From: an uncultured Demequina sp.
Lineage (GTDB): Bacteria > Actinomycetota > Actinomycetes > Actinomycetales > Demequinaceae
DNA length: 35,232 bases
Direction: 5' to 3'
NCBI RefSeq assembly: GCF_913055775.1
Contig: NZ_CAJXJX010000009.1
Location: 1 to 35,232 of the forward strand
Shown here: piece by piece, positions 27,897 through 35,232 of the stretch
Numbering within the stretch: position 1 is the first letter of the stretch
How the letters are laid out: every line of letters begins with the position of its first letter
Translations under genes and position numbers: made by a program
Notes under the pieces: model-generated
Seen by the model: the letters and a program-made list of their open reading frames with translations, nothing else
The model's database searches: none
What the model was told of the DNA's origin: nothing

Positions 27897-28880
27897 CTAG
27901 GGATACTCGGGCGGAAGCTCCCGCGCGAAGGCGTCGTCGGGGTCGGGGTCCGGCGTCACCCGAGCGGTCTGGGCGACCACGATCGCGACCAGCACCACGG
28001 CGGAGCCGGCGATCTGCACTGGCGCGAGCGTCTCGCCGAGCCACAGCCAGGCGACCACGAAGGCGAAGAGCACCTCGGAGGACGCGAGGATCCCTGACGC
28101 GGTCGCGCTGATGTGGCGCAGAGACGCGAAGATCAGGGTGAAGGGCGCGAAGCCGCCGAACACCACGATGCCCAGCAAGGGCAGCCACATCGGCGTCACG
28201 ATGTGGTCGAGCGAGCCGCCGAACGAGACGGGCTCGGTGAAGGTGCCGGCTGGGATCTCCCACCAGCGCGAGAAGAGCAGCCAGAAGGCGGTCGCGAAGG
28301 AGGACGCCCAGAAGGCGACGGACATCGCTGAGGCGCCCGACACGGACCTCTCGCCGCCCAGGAAGTAGAAGGCATAGGCGACAGCGGCGCCGAGCCCCGC
28401 GAGCACGCCCAGGCCCGCGAGCGGGGAGTCCCAGATCTGCGCCACCACCGCGAGACCCACGAGCACCGCCCCGATGGCCCACCACAGGCGTGGGTGCACC
28501 TGCTCCTTGAACACGAGGCGCGCCGTGAGCGCGATCAGGACGACGGCGGTGTACTCGAAGAGCAGCGCGACGCCCACGGGCAGCAGGGAGATGGCGACCG
28601 AGTACAGCCACTGCACCATGGCCAGGCCGCCGACGCCGAGCGCCGCGAACCAGGCGAGCCGGCGACGGGAGATGAGGAACTGCGAGCGGTCCGTGATCAC
28701 GAGCACGACGCCCGAGATCACCGCGGTGCCGAGGACCCGGAACAGGGTGAGCTGCTCGGGGGTGATGCCCGCCTGCATCACGACCTTTGACATCGAGCCG
28801 TTGAACCCGAACAGGAACGCGCCGGTCAGGACGTAGAGAGCCCCCAGAGCAGGGCGCTTGGCGGTGGTGGCGACGGTCAC
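27897..28880 (-). CDS. EamA/DMT-superfamily transporter
   Basis: About ten hydrophobic segments in two related halves; LVFKEQVHPRLWWAIGAVLVGLAVV and WLWLGETLAPVQIAGSAVVLVAIV are EamA-like. Confidence 0.88.
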   Translation of the reverse strand: MTVATTAKRPALGALYVLTGAFLFGFNGSMSKVVMQAGITPEQLTLFRVLGTAVISGVVLVITDRSQFLISRRRLAWFAALGVGGLAMVQWLYSVAISLLPVGVALLFEYTAVVLIALTARLVFKEQVHPRLWWAIGAVLVGLAVVAQIWDSPLAGLGVLAGLGAAVAYAFYFLGGERSVSGASAMSVAFWASSFATAFWLLFSRWWEIPAGTFTEPVSFGGSLDHIVTPMWLPLLGIVVFGGFAPFTLIFASLRHISATASGILASSEVLFAFVVAWLWLGETLAPVQIAGSAVVLVAIVVAQTARVTPDPDPDDAFARELPPEYP

Positions 28881-28967
28881 CAGGTCACGCTACACGCGCG
28901 CGGTTCGCGGGAGGCGGACGGCGCCCGCGATAGCATCGGAGCACTCGAGCTTCCAAGGAGAAGACAC

Positions 28968-29312
28968 GTGACTGCCTTGCGGTACGCCCTGCTCATCGCC
29001 CACTTCATTGGCCTCGCGGCGATCCTCGGACCCTGGCTGGACCAGTTGAGGGCCGATGCGCGACGCATCACCCAGGCGATGGTGTGGGGAGCGCGTGCGC
29101 AGATTCTCACGGGCCTCGCGCTGGCGGGCCTCGCGTTCGCGAACGAGAACTACGACCCGGACCACGTGAAGATCGCCGTGAAGTTCGTGATCGCACTCGC
29201 GATCGCCGGCCTGGCCGAGGTGGGCGCCAAGCGGGACAAGCCCCAGCCGTTCTGGCTCCTCGTGGGAATCCTCACCATCGTGAACATCGCCGTCGCGGTG
29301 GTCTGGCGCTGA
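28968..29312 (+). CDS. Small integral membrane protein, unknown function
   Basis: 114 aa, four hydrophobic segments, SD AAGGAG upstream, start GTG; 1 bp from following GNAT gene. Confidence 0.75.
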   Translation: MTALRYALLIAHFIGLAAILGPWLDQLRADARRITQAMVWGARAQILTGLALAGLAFANENYDPDHVKIAVKFVIALAIAGLAEVGAKRDKPQPFWLLVGILTIVNIAVAVVWR

Positions 29313-29313
29313 C

Positions 29314-29808
29314 ATGACCGCGGTGAGGGTGGCGACGTCGGCTGACGCCGCCGAGATCGTGCACTTGGGTGCGCTCATGTATAAGGCGGTGGGCGCCAAG
29401 CCCACGCCTACGTGGGCGGTCGACGCCACACAGCTCGTTCGGGACCGGCTCGGCAAGGACCTCATCGGCATGGTCATCGATGCTCCCGAGGGCGGCCTGG
29501 CGTGCTGCGGGCTGGTCAACATCGCGCCGCGGCTGCCCAAGCCGGGCGCGCGTGCCCACCAGATGGGCTACGTCCAGTGGGTCTCGACCTCCCAGCAGCA
29601 CCAGCGCAAGGGCTACGCGCGTGCCGTCATGGACGCGCTCCTGGCGGAGACGGACAAGCGCGGCATCGAGGTCGTCGAGCTCCATGCGTCGCCCATGGGC
29701 CGCCACCTCTACGAGGACCTGGGGTTCTGGGTCAAGGACGACAACATCGCCATGATGACCGTGCGCGGCCGTCCCGACATCCCCGGTACGGACGGCGAGG
29801 GCCTGTAG
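29314..29808 (+). CDS. GNAT-family N-acetyltransferase
   Basis: VQWVSTSQQHQRKGYARAVMDALLAETDKRGIEVVELHASPMGRHLYEDLGF. Confidence 0.9.
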   Translation: MTAVRVATSADAAEIVHLGALMYKAVGAKPTPTWAVDATQLVRDRLGKDLIGMVIDAPEGGLACCGLVNIAPRLPKPGARAHQMGYVQWVSTSQQHQRKGYARAVMDALLAETDKRGIEVVELHASPMGRHLYEDLGFWVKDDNIAMMTVRGRPDIPGTDGEGL

Positions 29809-29824
29809 GGGCCGATGCGCGGGC

Positions 29825-30655
29825 TCAGTCGGCGATGTCGTCAGGGGAGGGGCGGCTGAAGTCGCGTACCGCGAACGGAGCGGCGAACGCGACACACGCC
29901 GCCAGCCCGGCGGCCCACATCACCAGCAGGCTCTCGGGCTGGCCTTCCGCTCGTCCGTAGGCGATCCAGCCCAGACCCCAGGCCATAGCGAGGCCACTGG
30001 CTACGGAGAGCGGGAATGAACCGCGCGAGCCGCGGGCGATGACCGCGGTGATGACAGCGACCACCACCAGAACTCCCGCAGCGATGCCTGTCCCAGCGTC
30101 CGCATCGGCCCCCAGCGAGGCCACGCCTGCGGCCGTGATGTTGGCGACGGTCGCCACCGTCGCCCATCCGAGGTACAGGCCCACCGTGACGTCGGCGACC
30201 GCACGGTCGAGCCAGGACGTCGGCCGGGACGCGACCAGGATCAGCGCGATGCGCACCAGCACGGCGACCAGCGCTGCGATCACGACCACCGAGACCCACA
30301 GGAGCCCGGCCTGGATCACGCCGATCCACGCGGCGTTGAGCACCATGGAGGCGAGGACTGGCCATCCGAGCGCGCGCATGCGTGGATCCGCGGCGCGCGA
30401 CGGGAGCGCCTGGACGATCGCGAAGGCCGCGAGGCCGGCGTAGATGACTGACCAGATGCCGAAGGCTCCGGATGCCGGCGCCAGCAGTGTCGCGTCGGCT
30501 GCGAGCGCGCCGTTCGCGGCGTCCTGGATGGGCGTGCCGCCGAAGGCTCCGGCGCCCCACGCGGCACCCACGATCGCGGCGACGGCACCCAGCAGCACCA
30601 CCGCCTGACGGACACGGTCCTGCGTACCTGCCACTGCATCGGCCCTGGTGGACAT
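29825..30655 (-). CDS. TspO/MBR-like membrane protein
   Basis: FGIWSVIYAGLAAFAIVQALPSR...VLNAAWIGVIQAGLLWVSVVVIAALVAVLVRIAL; ATG at 30655. Confidence 0.65.
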   Translation of the reverse strand: MSTRADAVAGTQDRVRQAVVLLGAVAAIVGAAWGAGAFGGTPIQDAANGALAADATLLAPASGAFGIWSVIYAGLAAFAIVQALPSRAADPRMRALGWPVLASMVLNAAWIGVIQAGLLWVSVVVIAALVAVLVRIALILVASRPTSWLDRAVADVTVGLYLGWATVATVANITAAGVASLGADADAGTGIAAGVLVVVAVITAVIARGSRGSFPLSVASGLAMAWGLGWIAYGRAEGQPESLLVMWAAGLAACVAFAAPFAVRDFSRPSPDDIAD

Positions 30656-30756
30656 GAGACCTCCCTGCCCAGGTAAACACCTCAGCGCCGGCACGTGTTC
30701 CGAGCTTCCGGCGAGGGACGCACTCGGGTGTCCCCGGCGGGACCTATCCTTGGCGC

Positions 30757-32856
30757 GTGGCCCCATCCGACTATTCCGCACGACACCTGTCCGTCCTCGA
30801 GGGTCTCGAGGCGGTCCGCAAGCGCCCCGGCATGTACATCGGCACCACGGACTCCCGTGGCCTCATGCACTGCCTGTGGGAGATCATCGACAACTCCGTC
30901 GACGAGGCGCTGGGCGGGCACGGCGACTCGATCGAGATCATCCTGCACCCCGACGACTCGGTGGAGGTGCGCGACCACGGCCGCGGCATCCCCGTGGACA
31001 TCGAGCCCAAGACGGGGCTGACGGGCGTCGAGGTCGTCATGACCAAGCTCCACGCCGGCGGCAAGTTCGGCGGCGGATCCTATGCGGCCTCGGGAGGTCT
31101 GCACGGCGTGGGCGCCTCGGTGGTGAACGCGCTGAGCGAGCGCCTCGACGTGTGGGTGGACCGCGGGGGAGCGACGCACCACATGGCGTTCAGGCGCGGC
31201 GAGCCCGGGTACTGGCAGGACCCGGCATCGGGCCCGTCTCTGGACTCCGCGTTCTCGCCCTTCGTCACCGGCTCCGAGCTGCAGAAGGTCGGCAAGGTCG
31301 CGAAGGCGCGCACCGGCACGCGCATCCGCTACTGGGCCGACCGCCAGATCTTCAACAGGTCCGCGCGTTTCACGTTCGAGGACCTTCTGACGCGCGCGCG
31401 TCAGACGGCGTTCCTGGTTCCGGGGCTGACGCTGACGGTGCGTGACGAGCGCAACCCGCTCGAGCCCTCGGAGGAGACCTTCCGCTTCGACGGAGGTCCG
31501 CGGGACTTCGTCGACTACATCGGCGTGGACGCCGCCGTCACGGACACCTGGGAGCTCAAGGGCACCGGCCAGTACTCGGAGACCGTGCCGGTGCTGAAGG
31601 CGGATGGCACGCTCGTGTCCGAGGAGGTCGAGCGTGAGTGCGTGGTGGACGTCGCCCTGCGGTGGGGCAACGGCTACGACACGAACGTGCGCTCGTTCGT
31701 CAACATCATCGCGACCCCCAAGGGTGGCACCCACCAGGCGGGCTTCGATGCCGGGCTCACCAAGGTGATGCGCAAGACCATCGAGACCAACGCGCGCCGC
31801 CTGAAGCTCACCGGCAAGGACGGTGCCGAGCGCATCGAGAAGGACGACATCATGGCCGGCCTCACCGCCGTGGTGACGGTGCGCATCCCCGAGCCCCAGT
31901 TCGAGGGCCAGACCAAGGAGGTCCTCGGCACCACTCCGGTGCGCTCGATCGTGGCGAAGGTGGTCGAGCAGGAGCTCGGGGCGATCCTGGGCTCGCCCAA
32001 GCGCGATACCAAGGCGCAGGCCACGACCGTGATGGAGAAGATCGTCGCGGAGATGCGGGCGCGCGTCGCGGCGCGCAAGCAGAAGGAGATCTCGCGGCGC
32101 AAGAACGCCCTCGAGACCTCGTCGCTCCCGGCGAAGCTGGCGGACTGCCGCAGCAACGACATCGAGACCTCGGAGCTGTTCATCGTCGAGGGAGACAGCG
32201 CGCTCGGCACGGCCAAGGTCGCGCGCAGCTCGGACTTCCAGGCGCTGCTGCCCATCCGAGGCAAGATCCTCAACGTGCAGAAGGCCTCGATCACGGACAT
32301 GCTGCACAACGCCGAGTGCGCGTCGATCATCCAGGTGATCGGATCCGGATCCGGCCGCACGTTCGACCTCGACGCGGCGCGCTACGGCAAGGTGATCCTG
32401 ATGACGGACGCCGACGTCGACGGCGCCCACATCCGCACGCTGCTCCTGACCCTCTTCTTCCGCTACATGCGGCCGCTCGTGGACGCCGGCCGGGTCTATG
32501 CCGCGGTGCCGCCGCTGCACCGAGTCGAGGTCAAGGGCTCGCCCCGTCGCGAGAAGGAGTACATCTACACCTACTCCGAGAAGGAGCTCGCCGAGACGCT
32601 GCGCGACCTGCGCCGCGCCGGACGCAAGTACAACGAGGACATTCAGCGCTACAAGGGACTGGGGGAGATGGACGCCGACCAGCTGGCAGAGACCACGATG
32701 GATCCGCAGCACCGGACGCTGCGCCGCATCACCGCGGAGCACGCGGAGGCCGCGGAGCAGGTGTTCGAGCTGCTCATGGGGAACGAGGTCGCGCCGCGGC
32801 GCGACTTCATCGTCGCCGGTGCGGAGAAGCTCGACGCGAGCAGGATCGACGCATGA
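30757..32856 (+). CDS. Type IIA topoisomerase ATPase subunit (ParE/GyrB-type)
   Basis: LEAVRKRPGMYIGTTDSRGLMHCLWEIIDNSVDEALGG, GGKFGGGSYAASGGLHGVGASVVNALS, IVEGDSALGTAK, MTDADVDGAHIRTLLLTLFFRYMRPLV. Confidence 0.94.
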   Translation: MAPSDYSARHLSVLEGLEAVRKRPGMYIGTTDSRGLMHCLWEIIDNSVDEALGGHGDSIEIILHPDDSVEVRDHGRGIPVDIEPKTGLTGVEVVMTKLHAGGKFGGGSYAASGGLHGVGASVVNALSERLDVWVDRGGATHHMAFRRGEPGYWQDPASGPSLDSAFSPFVTGSELQKVGKVAKARTGTRIRYWADRQIFNRSARFTFEDLLTRARQTAFLVPGLTLTVRDERNPLEPSEETFRFDGGPRDFVDYIGVDAAVTDTWELKGTGQYSETVPVLKADGTLVSEEVERECVVDVALRWGNGYDTNVRSFVNIIATPKGGTHQAGFDAGLTKVMRKTIETNARRLKLTGKDGAERIEKDDIMAGLTAVVTVRIPEPQFEGQTKEVLGTTPVRSIVAKVVEQELGAILGSPKRDTKAQATTVMEKIVAEMRARVAARKQKEISRRKNALETSSLPAKLADCRSNDIETSELFIVEGDSALGTAKVARSSDFQALLPIRGKILNVQKASITDMLHNAECASIIQVIGSGSGRTFDLDAARYGKVILMTDADVDGAHIRTLLLTLFFRYMRPLVDAGRVYAAVPPLHRVEVKGSPRREKEYIYTYSEKELAETLRDLRRAGRKYNEDIQRYKGLGEMDADQLAETTMDPQHRTLRRITAEHAEAAEQVFELLMGNEVAPRRDFIVAGAEKLDASRIDA

Positions 32857-33281
32857 GCGCCGCCGTCGAAGAGCCCACGTGCGCCGCGCACCCGTACGGA
32901 TATCACCGTCGCTCGCGGGTCAGCCAGCGGCCGGACCGTGTGCTCGTCGAGCCGGGTTTCGTGGGCCTTCCGGCGCGCTGCATCACTCTTGAGCGCGAGC
33001 TGGAGGAAGCCGACAGGGTCGACGACTTCGTGCGTCAGCTCTGGGTGGTCGAGCGGCAGGGTCGCGGGGGGCTGTCGGTGCTGCTGGTCGCGTTCGCCGC
33101 CATCGTGATGATGGTGCTGGCCGCCGTTGCCGGTGACGTCCAGTGGGGCTCGGGCCTTGCCACCGGCGTCGTGGGCGTCGCTGTGCTCGGGGTCGCGGGC
33201 GAGGCGGCGGTCCTGCGCGCGCACCGGGCGCGGCTCCGTCGTGTGTACGAGTGGCGGCAGTACGTGGGCTTCCAGGCCTGA
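32853..33281 (+). CDS. Membrane protein of unknown function, coupled to topoisomerase gene
   Basis: ATGA overlap with preceding stop; 142 aa with two hydrophobic segments. Confidence 0.7.
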   Translation: MSAAVEEPTCAAHPYGYHRRSRVSQRPDRVLVEPGFVGLPARCITLERELEEADRVDDFVRQLWVVERQGRGGLSVLLVAFAAIVMMVLAAVAGDVQWGSGLATGVVGVAVLGVAGEAAVLRAHRARLRRVYEWRQYVGFQA

Positions 33282-33384
33282 CCTGACGCGTCCGCACCCG
33301 TGTCGACGCGAGGCGGAATTCTCGTCGCGCCCCGTGGCGTTCTCTCGGAGGCACGAGTCGCCGCCGCCTCGAGAGGAGCACGCC

Positions 33385-33768
33385 ATGGGCCGCAGGAGCA
33401 GTGCTGACATGTGGGGACGTCCCCTCTACCTGGAGCGCCGTGCGGGACTGCCCGACATGGGGGTCAGCGCGTCGGGACCTCCCCCGCTCACGGGCGCCGC
33501 AGTCGATGCGATCTTCGCGTGCGACGACCCGAAGGCCCTCGCCGAGCTGAAGGCCTACGCCCACTCGTACCTGGGAACCGGGGGAGCGGTTGTGGGCGGC
33601 CTCGCGCTCACCGCGTTCTGGGCCGTGCTGGGCCGCCGGGGGCTCGCGGCCGCCACCGCGCTCGGCACGGGTGCCGCAGGGCTGGCCGTGATGGAGGCGC
33701 GCCGCCTCTCCCGGCAGTGGGAGGCGGCGGCCGATGCGCGGCTGGCGCAGCTGGGGTCGTCCACCTGA
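33385..33768 (+). CDS. Hypothetical protein with hydrophobic C-terminal half
   Basis: GAGAGGAG SD upstream of ATG 33385; MGRRSSADMWGRPLYLERRAGLPDMGV... Confidence 0.6.
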   Translation: MGRRSSADMWGRPLYLERRAGLPDMGVSASGPPPLTGAAVDAIFACDDPKALAELKAYAHSYLGTGGAVVGGLALTAFWAVLGRRGLAAATALGTGAAGLAVMEARRLSRQWEAAADARLAQLGSST

Positions 33769-33786
33769 GGCGCTGAGCGGCGGGGT

Positions 33787-33807
33787 CCCGGGTGTGTGGC
33801 ACCCGGG
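33787..33807. terminator. Hairpin upstream of ThrE-like gene
   Basis: CCCGGGTG-tgtgg-CACCCGGG; no clear T tract. Confidence 0.4.
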
Positions 33808-33824
33808 TGCGCAAGAATGGCCGC

Positions 33825-35138
33825 GTGAGCGAGGAGAGGGAAGTCCACGACGAGGAGCGCGTGCGCTCCACGCACGAGCTCGAGGAGAGCCTCGAGCCGG
33901 TCGCGCTCATCGAGCAGTCGGGAGCCGTGATCCGCACGGGCCGGTTGATGCTCGCCGCGGGCACGGCGAGCTACCGCGTCAAGCAGGCGATGCGAGCGGT
34001 GGCTCAGTCTCTCGGCATCGATCGCCACTCGAACCATGTGTCGCTCACGGAGATCGCCGCGACCTCGCATCGGGGGCGTATCTTCCGCACCGAGGTGGCC
34101 GAGAACCGCTCGTTCGCCGTGAACTCGGACCGCCTGGCTCAGCTCGACCGGATGCGCCGGACGCTCCCTGAGCGCACCACCGCCCACGAGGTCCACCGCG
34201 CGCTCGACGCGATCGAGGCTCGGGGAGCGCTCTATCCCGGGATCGCCAACGCTGCCTTCGCGGGCCTCGCGTGTGCGGCGTTCGCCGTGCTCAACCACGC
34301 GCTGCCGTGGGAGGTGGCGATCGTGTTCGTCGCGGCGGCCGCCGGGCAGTGGGCGCGCAGGATCATCGCGCATCGGCACTTCAACCCGTTCGGCACCACT
34401 CTCGTGGCCGCCGCAGTGTCGACGATGGTCTACGTCGCGGGCATTGCGGCGATAGGCGCGGCAGTCAGCGACCTCGACACGCACGCCGCCGGCTACATCA
34501 GCTCGGTCCTGTACCTGCTCCCCGGATTCGCCCTGATCACCGGCGCGCTGGACATGGCGCAGATGGACCTCGCAGCGGGCCTGCAGCGCATCGCGTTCGG
34601 CACCATGCTGACCATGGCGGCCGCGGTGTCCGTCTGGGGGGTCTCGCTCGTGGACTCGCTGTCGACCGTGACGCGCGCGCCTCCCGACATCGCGATGGGC
34701 GCCCAACTGGCGATGTGGGCGGTCGCGAGTGCGATCGGGGTGCTGGGCTTCGCACTGCTGTTCAACAGTCCGTGGTCGATCGCGCTCACCGCGGCGCTGA
34801 TCGGCTCGATCGCCAACACCGGGCGACTCGCTGCGCTCGACCATGGCGTCCTGGTGCAGGCCGCCACGGCGGTCGCATGCCTGGTCGTGGGCGTCCTCTC
34901 AGCATTCGCGGCGCGCGGCGGACGCTTCCCCGTGATCACCCTGTCCGTGCCCGCCGTGCTCGTCATGATTCCTGGCGTGGCGGCCCACGAGGCGCTCGTC
35001 AGCCTCAATTCGGGCGACTATGCGGCCGCGACCGCGGGCATCCTCGAGGTGACTCTGGTGGTGCTGTCGATCATGGTTGGCCTCGTCGCCGCGAAGCTGA
35101 TCACCGACCGCCACTGGGCCTTCGACCGCGTCGCCTAG
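33825..35138 (+). CDS. Threonine/serine exporter family (ThrE / DUF1212-DUF3815)
   Basis: AAGAAT-N6-GTG start; LIEQSGAVIRTGRLMLAAGTASYRVKQAMRAVAQSLGI... followed by about ten TM segments. Confidence 0.88.
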   Translation: MSEEREVHDEERVRSTHELEESLEPVALIEQSGAVIRTGRLMLAAGTASYRVKQAMRAVAQSLGIDRHSNHVSLTEIAATSHRGRIFRTEVAENRSFAVNSDRLAQLDRMRRTLPERTTAHEVHRALDAIEARGALYPGIANAAFAGLACAAFAVLNHALPWEVAIVFVAAAAGQWARRIIAHRHFNPFGTTLVAAAVSTMVYVAGIAAIGAAVSDLDTHAAGYISSVLYLLPGFALITGALDMAQMDLAAGLQRIAFGTMLTMAAAVSVWGVSLVDSLSTVTRAPPDIAMGAQLAMWAVASAIGVLGFALLFNSPWSIALTAALIGSIANTGRLAALDHGVLVQAATAVACLVVGVLSAFAARGGRFPVITLSVPAVLVMIPGVAAHEALVSLNSGDYAAATAGILEVTLVVLSIMVGLVAAKLITDRHWAFDRVA

Positions 35139-35184
35139 CGACGGCATTGGGAGTGTCGCGGCCAGTGCCGCTACCCTCGTGTGC

Positions 35185-35232
35185 GTGATGGAGAACACGA
35201 CGCCCGAATCCCCGGCGGAGCGCGATCTCGCC
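35185..35232 (+). CDS. 5' end of a CDS cut by window edge
   Basis: TACCCT (35172-35177)-N7-GTG ATG GAG AAC ACG ACG CCC...; open to window end. Confidence 0.35.
   Translation, partial: MMENTTPESPAERDLA

Noticed and set aside
30682-32742. 686-aa minus-strand ORF antisense to the ParE/GyrB-type gene
   Set aside because: Low-complexity Arg/His/Asp/Val-rich shadow translation opposite a clear topoisomerase CDS.

Overview
A GC-rich actinobacterial chromosomal segment, probably Micrococcales-like (inferred from gene content). Most of it is conserved housekeeping sequence. Left to right: end of a DUF2238-like membrane protein; sodA; the qcrB-qcrA-qcrC / ctaE respiratory cluster; a degenerate receiver-domain protein; trpD; a very large multidomain secreted GH10 xylanase (about 4.5 kb); a DEDDh exonuclease-GIY-YIG fusion; a small Cys protein; a FadD15-like acyl-CoA synthetase; a ROK glucokinase; a PlsC-type acyltransferase; a PPi-type phosphofructokinase; class II DAHP synthase; a PASTA Ser/Thr kinase; a LysM/SLT cell-wall enzyme; an Rv2175c-like wHTH protein; a polyprenyl synthetase; DUF4192; sigA; an EamA transporter; a GNAT protein; a TspO-like protein; a gyrB/parE-type topoisomerase subunit; and a ThrE-type exporter. 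I saw no CRISPR array, tRNA/rRNA, IS element, prophage or defence island, and no clear candidate for a wholly new multi-gene system. The observations most worth following are regulatory: (1) a 21-codon leader ORF with a strong SD whose TGA stop overlaps an in-frame ATG of sigA; (2) a GGAAC-N18-GTT sigma-R/SigH-like promoter upstream of sigA; (3) four tandem 9-bp GTCACA-type repeats upstream of the LysM/SLT gene, resembling MtrA boxes; (4) a recurrent -10-N6/7-(A/G)TG arrangement at eleven gene starts, suggesting leaderless transcripts; (5) the xylanase gene inserted into an otherwise conserved gene order.
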